From Carex sylvatica (lineage: Eukaryota; Streptophyta; Magnoliopsida; Poales; Cyperaceae): a stretch of DNA of 64,000 nt. The position numbers and the translations under genes are program-made. The notes beneath the pieces are model-generated. The model saw only the letters and a program-made list of their open reading frames with translations, was not told where the DNA came from and did not search any database. Position 1 is the stretch's first letter; each line of letters opens with the position of its first letter. Shown here piece after piece: positions 1 through 9,555 of the stretch. The DNA lies in NCBI GenBank assembly GCA_964058845.1, contig CAXKVR010000237.1, positions 1 through 64,000 of the forward strand, given 5' to 3'.

Positions 1-773
1 TTAGGAAAAGAAACTTATAGAAAGCTTTGGAGCAAGGGAGATGATCAGAAGAATGATTTGTTCAACCATTTTTGGCTTACCTATTTCAAAACATAATTAA
101 TTTCTGTGCTTCCAATGGGTTTAACATAGTGCACTACAGACTAAAAGCATAGCAATCCAGTGTAAAGTAGACAATTATTTGATACATTATAGAGTTATAT
201 TTGAACAAATATGTAATTTTTTTTTTTTACAATTTTAAAGAAAAAAAATACGTAATATATATTTTTTTAGAGATAGTTCAATTCTCCCAAAATTTTAAAG
301 GTTAGAAAATAATATAAAACCATTAAATGAGATCTTGGTAGTATGGTTCCTTGCCAGCAATTGTTATTCGATCGGTAGTTATTTTCTCCCTTCAATGTTT
401 CTCTCTCAAAATGGCAGCTATGGTCCGAGATTTTTAAATATACCATAATAGAAAAAATAATAAATCAAATAGCTATGATTTTCTTAAAATTTTAAATATG
501 CCTTGGCTGTATCTAAAAAATGCGGACCACCTTTCTTGAGGTCGTATTCCCTAGATGCGGCTCCAAAGAGGGAACCTCTACTAGAGGATGCGTTTGTTAT
601 TTTGTTTACAACTATTTTGTGGGACCTACTGTGGTATTTCCAATTCCTATTCAGCCAATTCCCCATTCAGCCAAATTCCCCAATTCCATTCAACCAAATT
701 AATATTCTCAAATTTAGGGGAAGAAAAATAAAAGCTAAATAAACAAGTAACTTGGAATTCATCGTTATCTTAT

Positions 774-2922
774 CTTGACCCCCAAAGTAGTCAATGTGAA
801 CTCGAAGTTCAAAAGATCATAAATTTACAAATAATTGCAAATGAATTGCCTGATGCATTCACAAATACGAATAGAGTTACTAAATCACATATTCCAACTA
901 TAAATGCACCTGCTCGAATTGATATTACAAAAATATCTAATGAATTTAATGTGCTTAGAAAACGTGGAAGACCACTTGGTTCTAAGGATGTAAATCCACG
1001 TAAAAGAAAAGAGCAAAATAAAAAAGTTAGTCCAACCCAAGAAGAGGTTGATGGTAAAACTCCTGAAGAAGTTCATATAACTCCTGAAGAAGTTAATAAA
1101 ACCCCAGAAGAGGTTGATAGTAAAACTCCTGAAGAAGTATATAAAATCTCAGAAGAGATTAATGGTAGAACTCATGAAGACGTTGATAAAATCTCAAAAG
1201 TTGTTGATGAAGTTCCAGAAGAAACTCAAGTACCAAATGATTATGAGATTTTTATAAATTATGTAATAAATGGTACTATATTAAATAGAAATGAAACACA
1301 TGTTGATAAAATTTTTGTATTCACTGTGGCAAGCGATGTTATAAACGAAGAAGATAATGTGCCAAAAACTATGAAAAAGTGTAGAAATAGAAATGATTGG
1401 CCTAAATGGAAAGATGCCATACAAGCAAAATTAAGTTCATTAGACAAACAACAAGTATTTGAACCTGTAGTTCAAACGCCCAAAGATGTTAACCTTGTAG
1501 ATTACAAATAGGTATTTGTCATAAAAAGAAATAAGAAAAATAATATTGTGAGATATAAAGCAAGGCTAGTGGCACAAGGCTTTACAAAAATACTTCGAGT
1601 CGATTATGAAGAAACGTATTCACCTGTAGTGGATGCGATAACTATCAGATTTCTAATAAGTCTCACAGTTGCAGAAAATCTAAAAATGCGACTTATGGAT
1701 GTTGTACAGCCTATTTATATGGTTCACTTGACAGTGACATACATGAAAGTCCCCGAAGGATTGAAAATGTCTGAAGCATATAAGTCAAAATCTAGAGAGA
1801 TGTATTCTATAAAATTAAGAAGATCTTTATACGGACTAAAATAATCTGGTTGAATGTGGTATAATCGACTGAGTGAGTACCTTCTAAAAGAAGCATATAA
1901 AAATAATATAATTAGTCCATGTGTTTTAATTAAAAGATCAAATGTAGGTTTCACAATTATTGCAGTGTATGTTGATGATTTAAACATTATTAGATCTCCT
2001 GAAGATATTGAGAATACTGCAAAATTATTGAAGAATGAGTTTGAAATAAAAGACCTTGGTGTAAAAAAATTTGTCTCGACCTGCAGATCGAACATCTAAA
2101 GAATATAATATTTATCCATCAATCAAATTATGTTGAAAAAATATTAAAGAGATTCAATATGGATAAAGCTCATTCTTTGAGCACACCAATGGTCGTACGA
2201 TGGATAAATGCAGAAAATAATCATTTTTGCCTAGAAGAAAATAATGAAAAAGTTCTTGGTCCTGAAGTACCATACTTAAGTGCAGTCGGGGTATTATTAT
2301 ATCTTGCAAATAATACGAGACCCGATATCACATTTGCAGTAAATGTGTTAGCAAGATATAGTTCCAAATCAACCAGAAGACATTGGAATAGAATTAAATA
2401 AGTATTTCAGTATCTCTGTAGAACTAGAGATATGGGGTTATACTATCAAAAAGATACAAAATCAAATTTAATTGGATATGCAGATGCGAGATATTTGTTG
2501 GATCCACATAAAGCACGATCTCAATCGGGATATGTATTCATCTATTGTGGAGTTGCAATTTCATGGCGATCGTCAAAACAAACTCTTACGGCTACATCTT
2601 CAAATCACGTCGAATTGATTGTCTTATACAAGAAGGGTCGAGAATGTGTTTGGTTATGGTCAATGATTCAAAACATTCAAGAAGAATGTGGACTTGAAAA
2701 TATTAAGGTAAATCCTACTCCGTTATATGAAGATAATGCAGCATGCATTGCACAAATCAAAGAATGATATATCAAAGGAGACCGAACTAAATATATTGCA
2801 CCAAAGTTCTTTTCGACACATGATCTACGAAAAGAAGACGTAATAGATGTTTGCCAAGTTCGATCAATCGACAATCTGACAGACCTATTCACAAAATATT
2901 TGCCGACAAATATTTTTGTATA
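774..2922 (+). pseudogene. Copia pol remnant (RT-RNase H), copy A
   Basis: Reading frames across 774-2922 match the Copia polyprotein. They contain a linker with the basic motif KRGRPLGSKD, an unusual run of about seven TPEEV-like repeats (roughly 1045-1230), the RT motif YKARLVAQGF near 1555, the RT active site as YVDDL near 1970, and an RNase H region ending in DLFTKYLP near 2880-2905. The frame is broken by TAG at 1509-1511 (where the family has Trp), TAA and TGA near 1842-1854, a frameshift near 2070, a stop near 2399-2401 and another near 2765. Most stops fit single C-to-T or G-to-A changes. It cannot encode a working enzyme. The motifs resemble Tork-type Copia, but the clade is not certain. 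Confidence 0.85.
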
Positions 2923-3173
2923 ACTCACAAAGAAGATAGGTCTACATCGATTGAAGGATATTCAATGATATCAAAATGAGGGGAAGCGTTATACGCACTG
3001 TACTCTTTTTCTCTTAATCAAGTTTTTATCCTAATGGGTTTTTCTTGGTATTGTTTTTAATGAGATAGTACATGGTCCTGAAGTATCATGTTGATCCTGA
3101 AGCATCATGTTAATATCAATCCTGAAGTATCATATTAACAGCGTATAATGAAATATGAACATCCAATGGGAAG

Positions 3174-3434
3174 TGTTATAGAATATATTTATGTGGATAC
3201 TAATTTTATAACTTTCAATATTAATTCTCATTTTATTGCCCATTACATTCACTACTATGGGCATTCATTTTCACCTTTATTATTGTAATATCTCTTTCTA
3301 GCCTATAAATAGAGACTTTATAAATAGAGAATGTATACATAGATGATACGCACACAAAAAAAGAATAAAATTCTGTTATTGTTATTTCTATCTCTCTTAT
3401 TATTTACTTGCAACTTAATTTTAATTTTACAACA
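3174..3434 (+). repeat. Copia 3' LTR (copy A)
   Basis: A 261-bp segment starting TGTTATAG and ending TACAACA. It is preceded by a purine-rich tract (AATGGGAAG) that can serve as the polypurine tract. It contains a TATAAATAGAG box near 3304-3320. The same LTR occurs at 11956-12216. A purine-rich stretch at about 2978-2988, just after pol, is a second possible polypurine tract, so the true 3' LTR could be longer than the part delimited here. Confidence 0.65.
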
Positions 3435-4250
3435 GATCGTGCTTTATCCGGAGCAATGCTATTTTGTCAATCAAATTTGATCCCTTACAATTGCAATTAT
3501 TGTAAACTATAAATATATTTGCGTAATTTGTTTTTCAGAAAAAAAGGGTACTAAAATAGACATACTTGACCAAAGGGACAAGTGTCTTGATGTAATATTA
3601 ATTGTCATGTTTCAAATATGGCATGAGTTGTAAAGGCGACATGTCGCAATCTAGACTGAAATTTAGTACTAGTTCACTTCTCTCCATTCACTTTAACAAT
3701 CAATCAGTAATACTAATACATACTTGCATAAGAAGTCAAAAATTAAAAGTACATTATATATACTTAAAATTCACTAGTTTGGTCTTTTTTTTAAATCCTA
3801 ATTAGTTTTTAAACCAAAAATAATAATAATTAATATTGATGTTTCGGTATTTTTTGTCTAAAATATTATCATATAAACATTACTGTGAAATAAATCTGTT
3901 GTTATTCAAAAGGAATAGCAAAAACCTTTAAATATTGTATACGCAAATTTTAACGAATAAAATCTTTTTATGTGCGAATCTAAACGAAAGTTAACAGCTG
4001 AAACTGGAATAACATACTCCTATTATTCCCTTAAAACAACAACAAATTTATTTCCGAATACGTCACCGCACGAAAACACAACAAATAGACACACGTAATG
4101 ATAATACGTCACAACAGATTTTGAATTTTGAATTTGCCTTCTTTTTATTTTTTTTAAAAGAAAAATAAGAATTTAGTCCATATTTTGCCTTTATTTTATT
4201 TTATTTTTAATTGTTGAATGTTTAAAAATCGGTCTGGTGCGTGTCGGGCT
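3435..4250. other. Spacer without recognisable gene
   Basis: AT-rich sequence between the Copia LTR and the hAT half-element, repeated at 12217-13033. Only short chance reading frames are present. I see no coding, RNA-gene or repeat signature. Confidence 0.6.
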
Positions 4251-4258
4251 GACAGTAC

Positions 4259-4617
4259 TACTAGGGGTGCAAACGGATCGGATAAGGATCGGATAGTGCT
4301 CAACCTATATCTATATCCGTATTTTTTTTCGAAAACGGATACGAATCAGATATTAATTGAATACGGATACGGATCGGATATTAATTGGATACGGATACTG
4401 ATCGGATATTTTCGGATACAAATGCGGATAAGGATATAATTCGGATTTCTAATTTAAAATATATGTCTAATTAACTTATTATGCTATTACAAAATATATA
4501 TCTAGTTAACTAAAATTCACCCACATAACTATAATTTTAATAAAAATATACCAACACAAAAGATATTCTCTCTAAATATATATAATTCTAAAATAAAAGA
4601 TATTCTTTTAAAGAGAA
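4259..4617. mobile_element. Left half of a hAT element, cut by the tandem junction
   Basis: This begins with TAC-TAGGGGTGCAAACGG after GACAGTAC (4251-4258), the same start as the complete element at 13042-14006. It contains several copies of a CGGATACGGAT-type subterminal motif. It ends abruptly at 4617, where the sequence switches to the upstream region of the NYN gene. The right terminal inverted repeat and the second target-site duplication are missing. The tandem-duplication breakpoint is therefore inside this transposon. Confidence 0.85.
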
Positions 4618-4734
4618 ATGTAATTAAGGCGAGTAATAATTCAAAAATGAAATTCATCTTGAATCTAAGTAAGCAATAAATCTACGCAATTTGAAAAGCA
4701 CATTGCCTCATACTATAAATTTGAGGGGCTTCTG

Positions 4735-4742
4735 TATAAAAG
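4735..4742 (+). promoter_or_regulatory. Candidate TATA box of the NYN gene
   Basis: TATAAAAG sits about 360 bp upstream of the NYN start codon and is followed by a CT-rich leader, a common layout for plant genes. Only about 120 bp separate it from the duplication junction at 4617, so the distal promoter of this copy would be hAT sequence. No expression evidence is available. Confidence 0.35.
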
Positions 4743-4901
4743 AAGTGACCTTTTCGCAAGTGTTGAGGAAATAATAACTATTAGCACTACCAATGAAGCC
4801 CATGTTAGGCGGCCGGGCCGAATGGGCCGATTAAGATAAACCCCTGTTAAACTAGGTCAGCAGAGCGGAGCTTCACTCTCTCTCTCTTCCCCCCTCCTCC
4901 G

Positions 4902-5061
4902 GCCTCCTCTCTTTTCTCTCTCTCCCTCCTCCCGCCTCCGCTCTTTTCTCTCTTTCCCTCCTCCCGCCTCCTCTCTTTTCTCTCTCTCCCTCCTCCCGCC
5001 TCAGCTCTTTTCTCTCTCTCCCTCCTCCCGCCTCCGCTCTTTTCTCTCTTTCCCTCCTCCC
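4902..5061 (+). repeat. 32-bp CT-rich minisatellite in the leader of the NYN gene
   Basis: Five near-perfect tandem units of 32 bp, each starting GCCTC and ending CCTCCTCCC, followed by a partial unit and a (CTT)n run up to the start codon. The array would lie in the 5' untranslated region. Read on the minus strand it gives a spurious Glu/Arg/Gly-rich reading frame. Pyrimidine-rich 5' leaders are common in plants; the ordered 32-bp periodicity is unusual. Confidence 0.85.
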
Positions 5062-5098
5062 GCCTCCGCTCTTCTTCTTCTTCTTCACAGAGAGAGCT

Positions 5099-6673
5099 AT
5101 GTTTCCCTTTCTCTTGATGAAACCCCGATCGGCTGTTCACCTGCGCCTGGTTCGGCCGATACATAGCGTGAAGTCTTTTGCGTTCTGGGATATGCAGTGC
5201 TCCGTCCCTAAAAATGGCGATCCATCTATGGTCTACAATTTCATTGGGTCTTCTTTGGAAGCTCTAGGAATTGAACATCCTAGATTCATCCGAGCCTATG
5301 CCAACTTTTTGAAGGTAGATGTTGTTCCGCTTTGGATTCAAAAGGGTCTACATTCGTCTGGGGTGGATCTTATACACACTCCTAGTTGTAAGCTTTCGAT
5401 CTCTGAGTAATTTTTTTCTCATCTTTTACCCTAAAAGTATGTAACAGCTTGCATATAGGCATTAAGTGTTGTGCATTGTCCTTGTACCAACCCTCTTGTG
5501 CCTGCACCAGTCATTCATGCATATATAGCAAAGGGAGGGCCAGCAATACCCATACTGGTACAGTACCAACCATAAAAACAATCTCAAGCAAGGCCATATC
5601 TACAGATCTTGAAATGATCCCAAATCATGCACCCTGTTAGAGTACAACACACTGACAATTAGTTAGAATGTAACTATTAACAGAGTCAATTAGTTAGAAT
5701 GTTGACCAGTCAACTGTATGTAGCTAATAGTTACAATTAGCCTGATGGTTTGTATCAAATTATGGTTAAGAGGAATGGTAAACATGTAATTAGTGTACCT
5801 ATTGTAACAGCCTACATATACAGGCTCTGTAAGAGACACAATTACACTTGTGATTACAAGATAATTTCTGTGATTTCTCTTTTAATTTCACAGGTCAGCG
5901 ACATGACATTGTTAACTACTTCGAGAAAGACATCCTTAATTGGACCTCACAGAACCCCCCGCCTGCCAATCTACTCCTCATAACAGACGACACCAGTCTC
6001 GGATGGACGATACAACTTCTCAGACAAAAAAAGTACAACGTATTGTTAGCGTGCAACAATCTGAGGAGAAACAAGCTCCTCAGCAAAGCATGTACTTTGA
6101 CTTGGCCGTGGGCTGCTCTTGCTAACGGGACGAGCTGTATTCCAGTTAAATTCAATGAGGTATCAGATGCGAGGCTGTATCCATCACTGAAAGGGAGGGA
6201 GGTTGGCAACAAGGACGACTATAAAAAGGTAATAAGCATTATGAAATATAAACATTAATTTGTTTTGAGTTCAGTTTACATAAATTGTATTACCAATGAC
6301 CTCCTCGCCTCGTGGCCGTCTCAATACCACCAACCGAAACAACACCGGCAATATACTTGCCCCGTTCCAAAAATTCTGCTTTAGTTTAGTGATTAAATTA
6401 TGATAATCTGGTACTTTTGATGCCCAGGGCATGAAGAAAACTAATTCCAAAAAACAGTCCATTGCTCCTACCAAAGCTCCATCCACCGTCGCTTCTCCAC
6501 CTGAAGCTACCACTGCTCCATCCACTGCTCCTCCTGCTTCCACTTTAGCGGGTTCATTTTCATCGGCATCTTCAGCTCCTACTTCTGCTTTTGCTTTTGT
6601 TGGTTTTGCCTTGAGGCGCTTCCTTGCTAAAGACAAAAAAGCCGGGCCTTTCCGTAAATTGTTCAACTCTTGA
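5099..6673 (+). CDS. NYN-domain protein (MARF1/limkain-b1 type), three exons
   Basis: Proposed exons are 5099-5387, 5894-6228 and 6428-6673. The junctions are GT-AG with matching phases (1, then 0), giving about 289 residues. The N-terminus is basic and hydroxyl-rich and could be an organelle-targeting peptide (inference). Exon 1 has the NYN opening motif SFAFWDMQ, and exon 2 has LLLITDD followed by KKYNVLLA, the second half of the fold. NYN domains are PIN-like metal-dependent ribonucleases. The usual Asn after FWDxE is Cys here, and the usual GDxDF reads DDTSL, so one catalytic Asp appears lost and activity is doubtful. Exon 3 adds a Pro/Ala/Ser/Thr-rich tail that resembles the N-terminal linker of the exonuclease directly downstream. 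Intron 1 contains an LTR-like repeat. Family assignment is fairly confident; function in this plant is unknown. Confidence 0.7.
5653..5882 (+). mobile_element. LTR-like repeat in intron 1 of the NYN gene
   Basis: A segment starting TGACAATTAG, with a promoter-like middle part (CATATACAGGCTCTGTAAG) and an AT-rich end (GATTTCTCTC), resembling a Copia solo LTR. It recurs at 61707-61947 and, as its last 70 bp only, at 6766-6833. No clear target-site duplication could be read. The splice acceptor of NYN exon 2 lies about 10 bp beyond its end. Confidence 0.5.
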
Positions 6674-6831
6674 TTGTTTTGCTTTTTTTCCTTAATTGTT
6701 TTTCATTTTGACCCCTGCATAAATTCACACTGCTTCAAATTTATTGTACTGTCGACAAACCCCTTACACTTGTGAATACAAGATCATTTCTGTGATTTCT
6801 CTCTTGTTTTGTTATAACGCTCATAACTAAA
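6674..6831 (+). other. Spacer between NYN and exonuclease exons, with LTR tail
   Basis: About 90 bp of T-rich sequence, the likely 3' untranslated region of the NYN gene, are followed at 6766-6833 by the last 70 bp of the LTR-like repeat also found at 5653-5882 and 61707-61947. An in-frame TGA at 6793-6795 closes the exonuclease frame upstream. No ATG lies between that stop and the first exonuclease exon. Confidence 0.55.
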
Positions 6832-8646
6832 AACACTGTTGCTTCTCCACCTGCAGCTACTACTGCTCCATCCATTGCAGCTACCACTTCTCAAACCAAA
6901 GATGTTATTGGAGATGTTGCTCCCACCAAGTACCATCCTTTTTCTGTGATTTCTGAGGTACTGAACTTTGAGGAGGAGATTACCTACTGCAGAACCAGGG
7001 ATGAAGTGGAGAGTCTTCTTACTGAATTTGCTAAGAAGACAAAGGCTTGTGATTCTCAACAAGTCTTGTTAGGACTTGATGTGGAATGGAAGCCTTTTCG
7101 AAAAGGTAGCTTTATTATCTACTCTTTAATTCAACTTTTATAGAGATTTGAAGTTTTTAATATATTTTTTTATTCATCAGGGGAGAAACCTAACAAAGTT
7201 GCTGTTATACAACTTTGCTGTGAATCTGATCGAGTGTATTGTTATGTCCTTCATCTATGTCACTCCGGAGTACCATTAGCCTTAAAGGCTCTGTTGGAGA
7301 ACGAATCATATCTCAAGGTATTACAATAAGTTTTATATTATGGTAGTTTTTTTTAAAAATTTGACAGTGGCATATTAGTGAGAACATCCCAATAAATTTA
7401 TATGATAATATACTCAGTTTTTGTGGAATCAATAGTATGATTGTGGTTTAGTTTTCTTCTTCTTCTTTTTTTCCAAAAAATTGAACTAGTAGTTCATATG
7501 AATAGGCTGGTATACACAAATATGCCTCACCATTTTATGCTTTTGACTAAGCTTGTAATGTTATTGGGTTAACATGCAATTAGGTTGTACAATCTTGTGC
7601 TCAAGCTTAAAATGTTATTGGGTTAACATATATATTTTTTTTTTCTTTGAGGTTTCTCTTCCATAATGGTTTATCAGACCAAATGTATTTTTATAACCAA
7701 TTTTTTTGTATTTTTGTAGGTGGGCTTGTGCATAAGAGAGGATGCCAAGAAAATTGGAAATGATTATAATGTGAAAGTTTATCCAATTAAGGATATTGCT
7801 GACTTGGCATATGCCAAGTTTGGAAAATCAGCTAAAAACTGGGGTTTGGCCTATTTGACTCAAGTTGTCTTAGGAAAAAAGGTACGTTTATATAGAGTTT
7901 TTCCCTGTTCTTCCTTCCATATCGTAACAGGGTTGTCATAGCCTTACAGAATTCTTTGAGATTCTGTATCGATTTCCAGAACCGGTTGATTGATTTGTAT
8001 TTTTGATATCCCAAAAACCACCTCTTGGGAAATACTTGGCACATACAATATGCACCCATAACCGGTTCTAATCCATGCTAGTTGCCATGTCATCTTAAGA
8101 AGCAGTGCCTTATTAAAAAGACCAACATCTCTAATGTCTAGCCCCCCTTCTTCTTCTTTCTGACATGCTTTTTTCCATGAAATGAATGTCAGGTATCTTG
8201 TTTTTCCCACTTTTCCCCATAAAAAAGTTCTTATCAATCTGGTTATAGTGTTGACAGTGTGTGATATTAGGCTTTCTACAGACATGTAATTTAATAGGGT
8301 TCATTACATTTACTTAGTATTGTCGTGATTACCTTAGTTGATTAGGCAACTAGATTCAAGAGCAAGGTGAAATTATTTTTAAAGTCTGTAGTAATTTTTA
8401 TTTTTTTATATACTGTTTTGCAGCTGGAGAAGCCTGCAGAAATTCGATTAAGTAATTGGGAGGTCGAGATATTAAATACAGCCCAACTCCGGTATGCTGC
8501 AACCGATGCGTATGCATCGTTGTGTGTCTACAAGGTATAAAACTATAGTACTTGTGTATTTTTGGAAAATAGGTACTTAAAATCGTGTATTAACATATTT
8601 CTCATTGTTTTTGTAGGTATTAAATTCAAAAAGAATGATCAACTGA
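6832..8646 (+). CDS. Werner-type 3'-5' exonuclease (WEX-like), exons; start not seen
   Basis: Exons are about 6832-7105, 7181-7317, 7720-7881, 8424-8534 and 8617-8646. All have GT-AG borders and compatible phases and end in TGA. Together they encode a DnaQ-like DEDDy exonuclease domain of the WRN family, which removes nucleotides from 3' ends of DNA or RNA. All four acidic positions are visible: LDVEW (Exo I, D and E, near 7077), REDAKKI (Exo II, near 7737) and YAATDAYAS (Exo III, Y and D, near 8492). The catalytic core therefore looks intact. The N-terminal part is an Ala/Thr/Pro-rich linker like NYN exon 3, but there is no in-frame ATG, so the gene is either 5'-truncated by the LTR tail or spliced from upstream. 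Two AG acceptors (after 6856 and 6880) are in phase 1, the same phase as the NYN exon 1 donor. A LINE fragment sits in the 7882-8423 intron. Confidence 0.75.
7925..8285 (-). mobile_element. L1 LINE ORF2 fragment inside an exonuclease intron
   Basis: On the minus strand 7944-8285 is open and encodes a piece of plant L1 ORF2 just after the RT domain: FLWGK, ISWKKACQKEEEGGLDIRD and NKALLLKMTWQLAW are the typical conserved block. Both ends are truncated and no poly(A) or target-site duplication is evident. The same fragment is present in the third locus copy (62307-62580), so it was inserted before that duplication. Confidence 0.75.
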
Positions 8647-8782
8647 GTTCTTACTTTAGTTTAGAAAAGTGTTGCTTTGATTTTGTTAAACAAGACGAAT
8701 GACTCACTGAGTTTTTACTTTAGTTTAGAAAAGTGTTGGTTGGATGTTTTTTTAGTTTAGAAAAGTGTTGAAACATTTTGTG
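8647..8782 (+). other. 3' flank of the exonuclease with short repeats
   Basis: The sequence TTTAGTTTAGAAAAGTGTTG occurs three times with slight variation within about 110 bp after the stop codon. It is probably 3' untranslated sequence. The same segment is conserved at 62943-63078 in the third copy. Confidence 0.5.
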
Positions 8783-9555
8783 TTAGGAAAAGAAACTTAT
8801 AGAAAGCTTTGGAGCAAGGGAGATGATCAGAAGAATGATTTGTTCAACCATTTTTGGCTTACCTATTTCAAAACATAATTAATTTCTGTGCTTCCAATGG
8901 GTTTAACATAGTGCACTACAGACTAAAAGCATAGCAATCCAGTGTAAAGTAGACAATTATTTGATACATTATAGAGTTATATTTGAACAAATATGTAATT
9001 TTTTTTTTTTACAATTTTAAAGAAAAAAAATACGTAATATATATTTTTTTAGAGATAGTTCAATTCTCCCAAAATTTTAAAGGTTAGAAAATAATATAAA
9101 ACCATTAAATGAGATCTTGGTAGTATGGTTCCTTGCCAGCAATTGTTATTCGATCGGTAGTTATTTTCTCCCTTCAATGTTTCTCTCTCAAAATGGCAGC
9201 TATGGTCCGAGATTTTTAAATATACCATAATAGAAAAAATAATAAATCAAATAGCTATGATTTTCTTAAAATTTTAAATATGCCTTGGCTGTATCTAAAA
9301 AATGCGGACCACCTTTCTTGAGGTCGTATTCCCTAGATGCGGCTCCAAAGAGGGAACCTCTACTAGAGGATGCGTTTGTTATTTTGTTTACAACTATTTT
9401 GTGGGACCTACTGTGGTATTTCCAATTCCTATTCAGCCAATTCCCCATTCAGCCAAATTCCCCAATTCCATTCAACCAAATTAATATTCTCAAATTTAGG
9501 GGAAGAAAAATAAAAGCTAAATAAACAAGTAACTTGGAATTCATCGTTATCTTAT

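Larger units (their letters stand above)
747..3434 (+). mobile_element. 5'-truncated, decayed Copia element (copy A)
   Basis: A Ty1/Copia remnant that keeps the end of the integrase-RT linker, reverse transcriptase, RNase H and the 3' LTR. No matching 5' LTR, gag, protease or integrase core is present upstream. The left edge is not sharp: recognisable coding starts between about 747 and 774, and similarity to the third locus copy (63709) ends near 616, so 617-746 is of unclear origin. No target-site duplication was found, which fits truncation. The identical element in copy B shows that insertion and decay came before the tandem duplication. Confidence 0.85.
1..4617 (+). repeat. Tandem duplication, copy A
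   Basis: This stretch recurs at 8783-13404 in the same orientation, with an offset of 8782 bases growing to 8787 through small indels. By eye the first 3 kb look identical. Single-base and small indel differences become frequent only after about position 4170, inside the hAT half-element. Similarity stops after position 4617 (13404 in copy B). Position 1 corresponds to a point about 140 bases after the exonuclease stop codon in the copy B context, so the unit very probably begins upstream of the window and another NYN/exonuclease copy may lie there. The unit holds a decayed Copia element, about 0.8 kb of featureless AT-rich spacer (3435-4250) and the left half of a hAT element. Confidence 0.95.

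Noticed and set aside
484..742. Short frames on both strands, repeated at 9266-9524
   Set aside because: They are repeated only because the region is duplicated. They have no family resemblance and cross the border to the Copia remnant.
3434..4250. Search for a 5' LTR partner or target-site duplication of the Copia remnant
   Set aside because: No second LTR copy and no matching 5-bp repeat were found. The element is 5'-truncated.
4847..5164. Minus-strand reading frames rich in Glu, Arg and Gly repeats
   Set aside because: They are the reverse reading of the CT-rich 32-bp minisatellite in the NYN leader. The periodicity explains the open frames.
6271..6666. Minus-strand frame of 131 codons opposite NYN exon 3
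   Set aside because: It is the shadow of the Pro/Ala-rich exon. The plus strand has proper splice borders, phase and stop.
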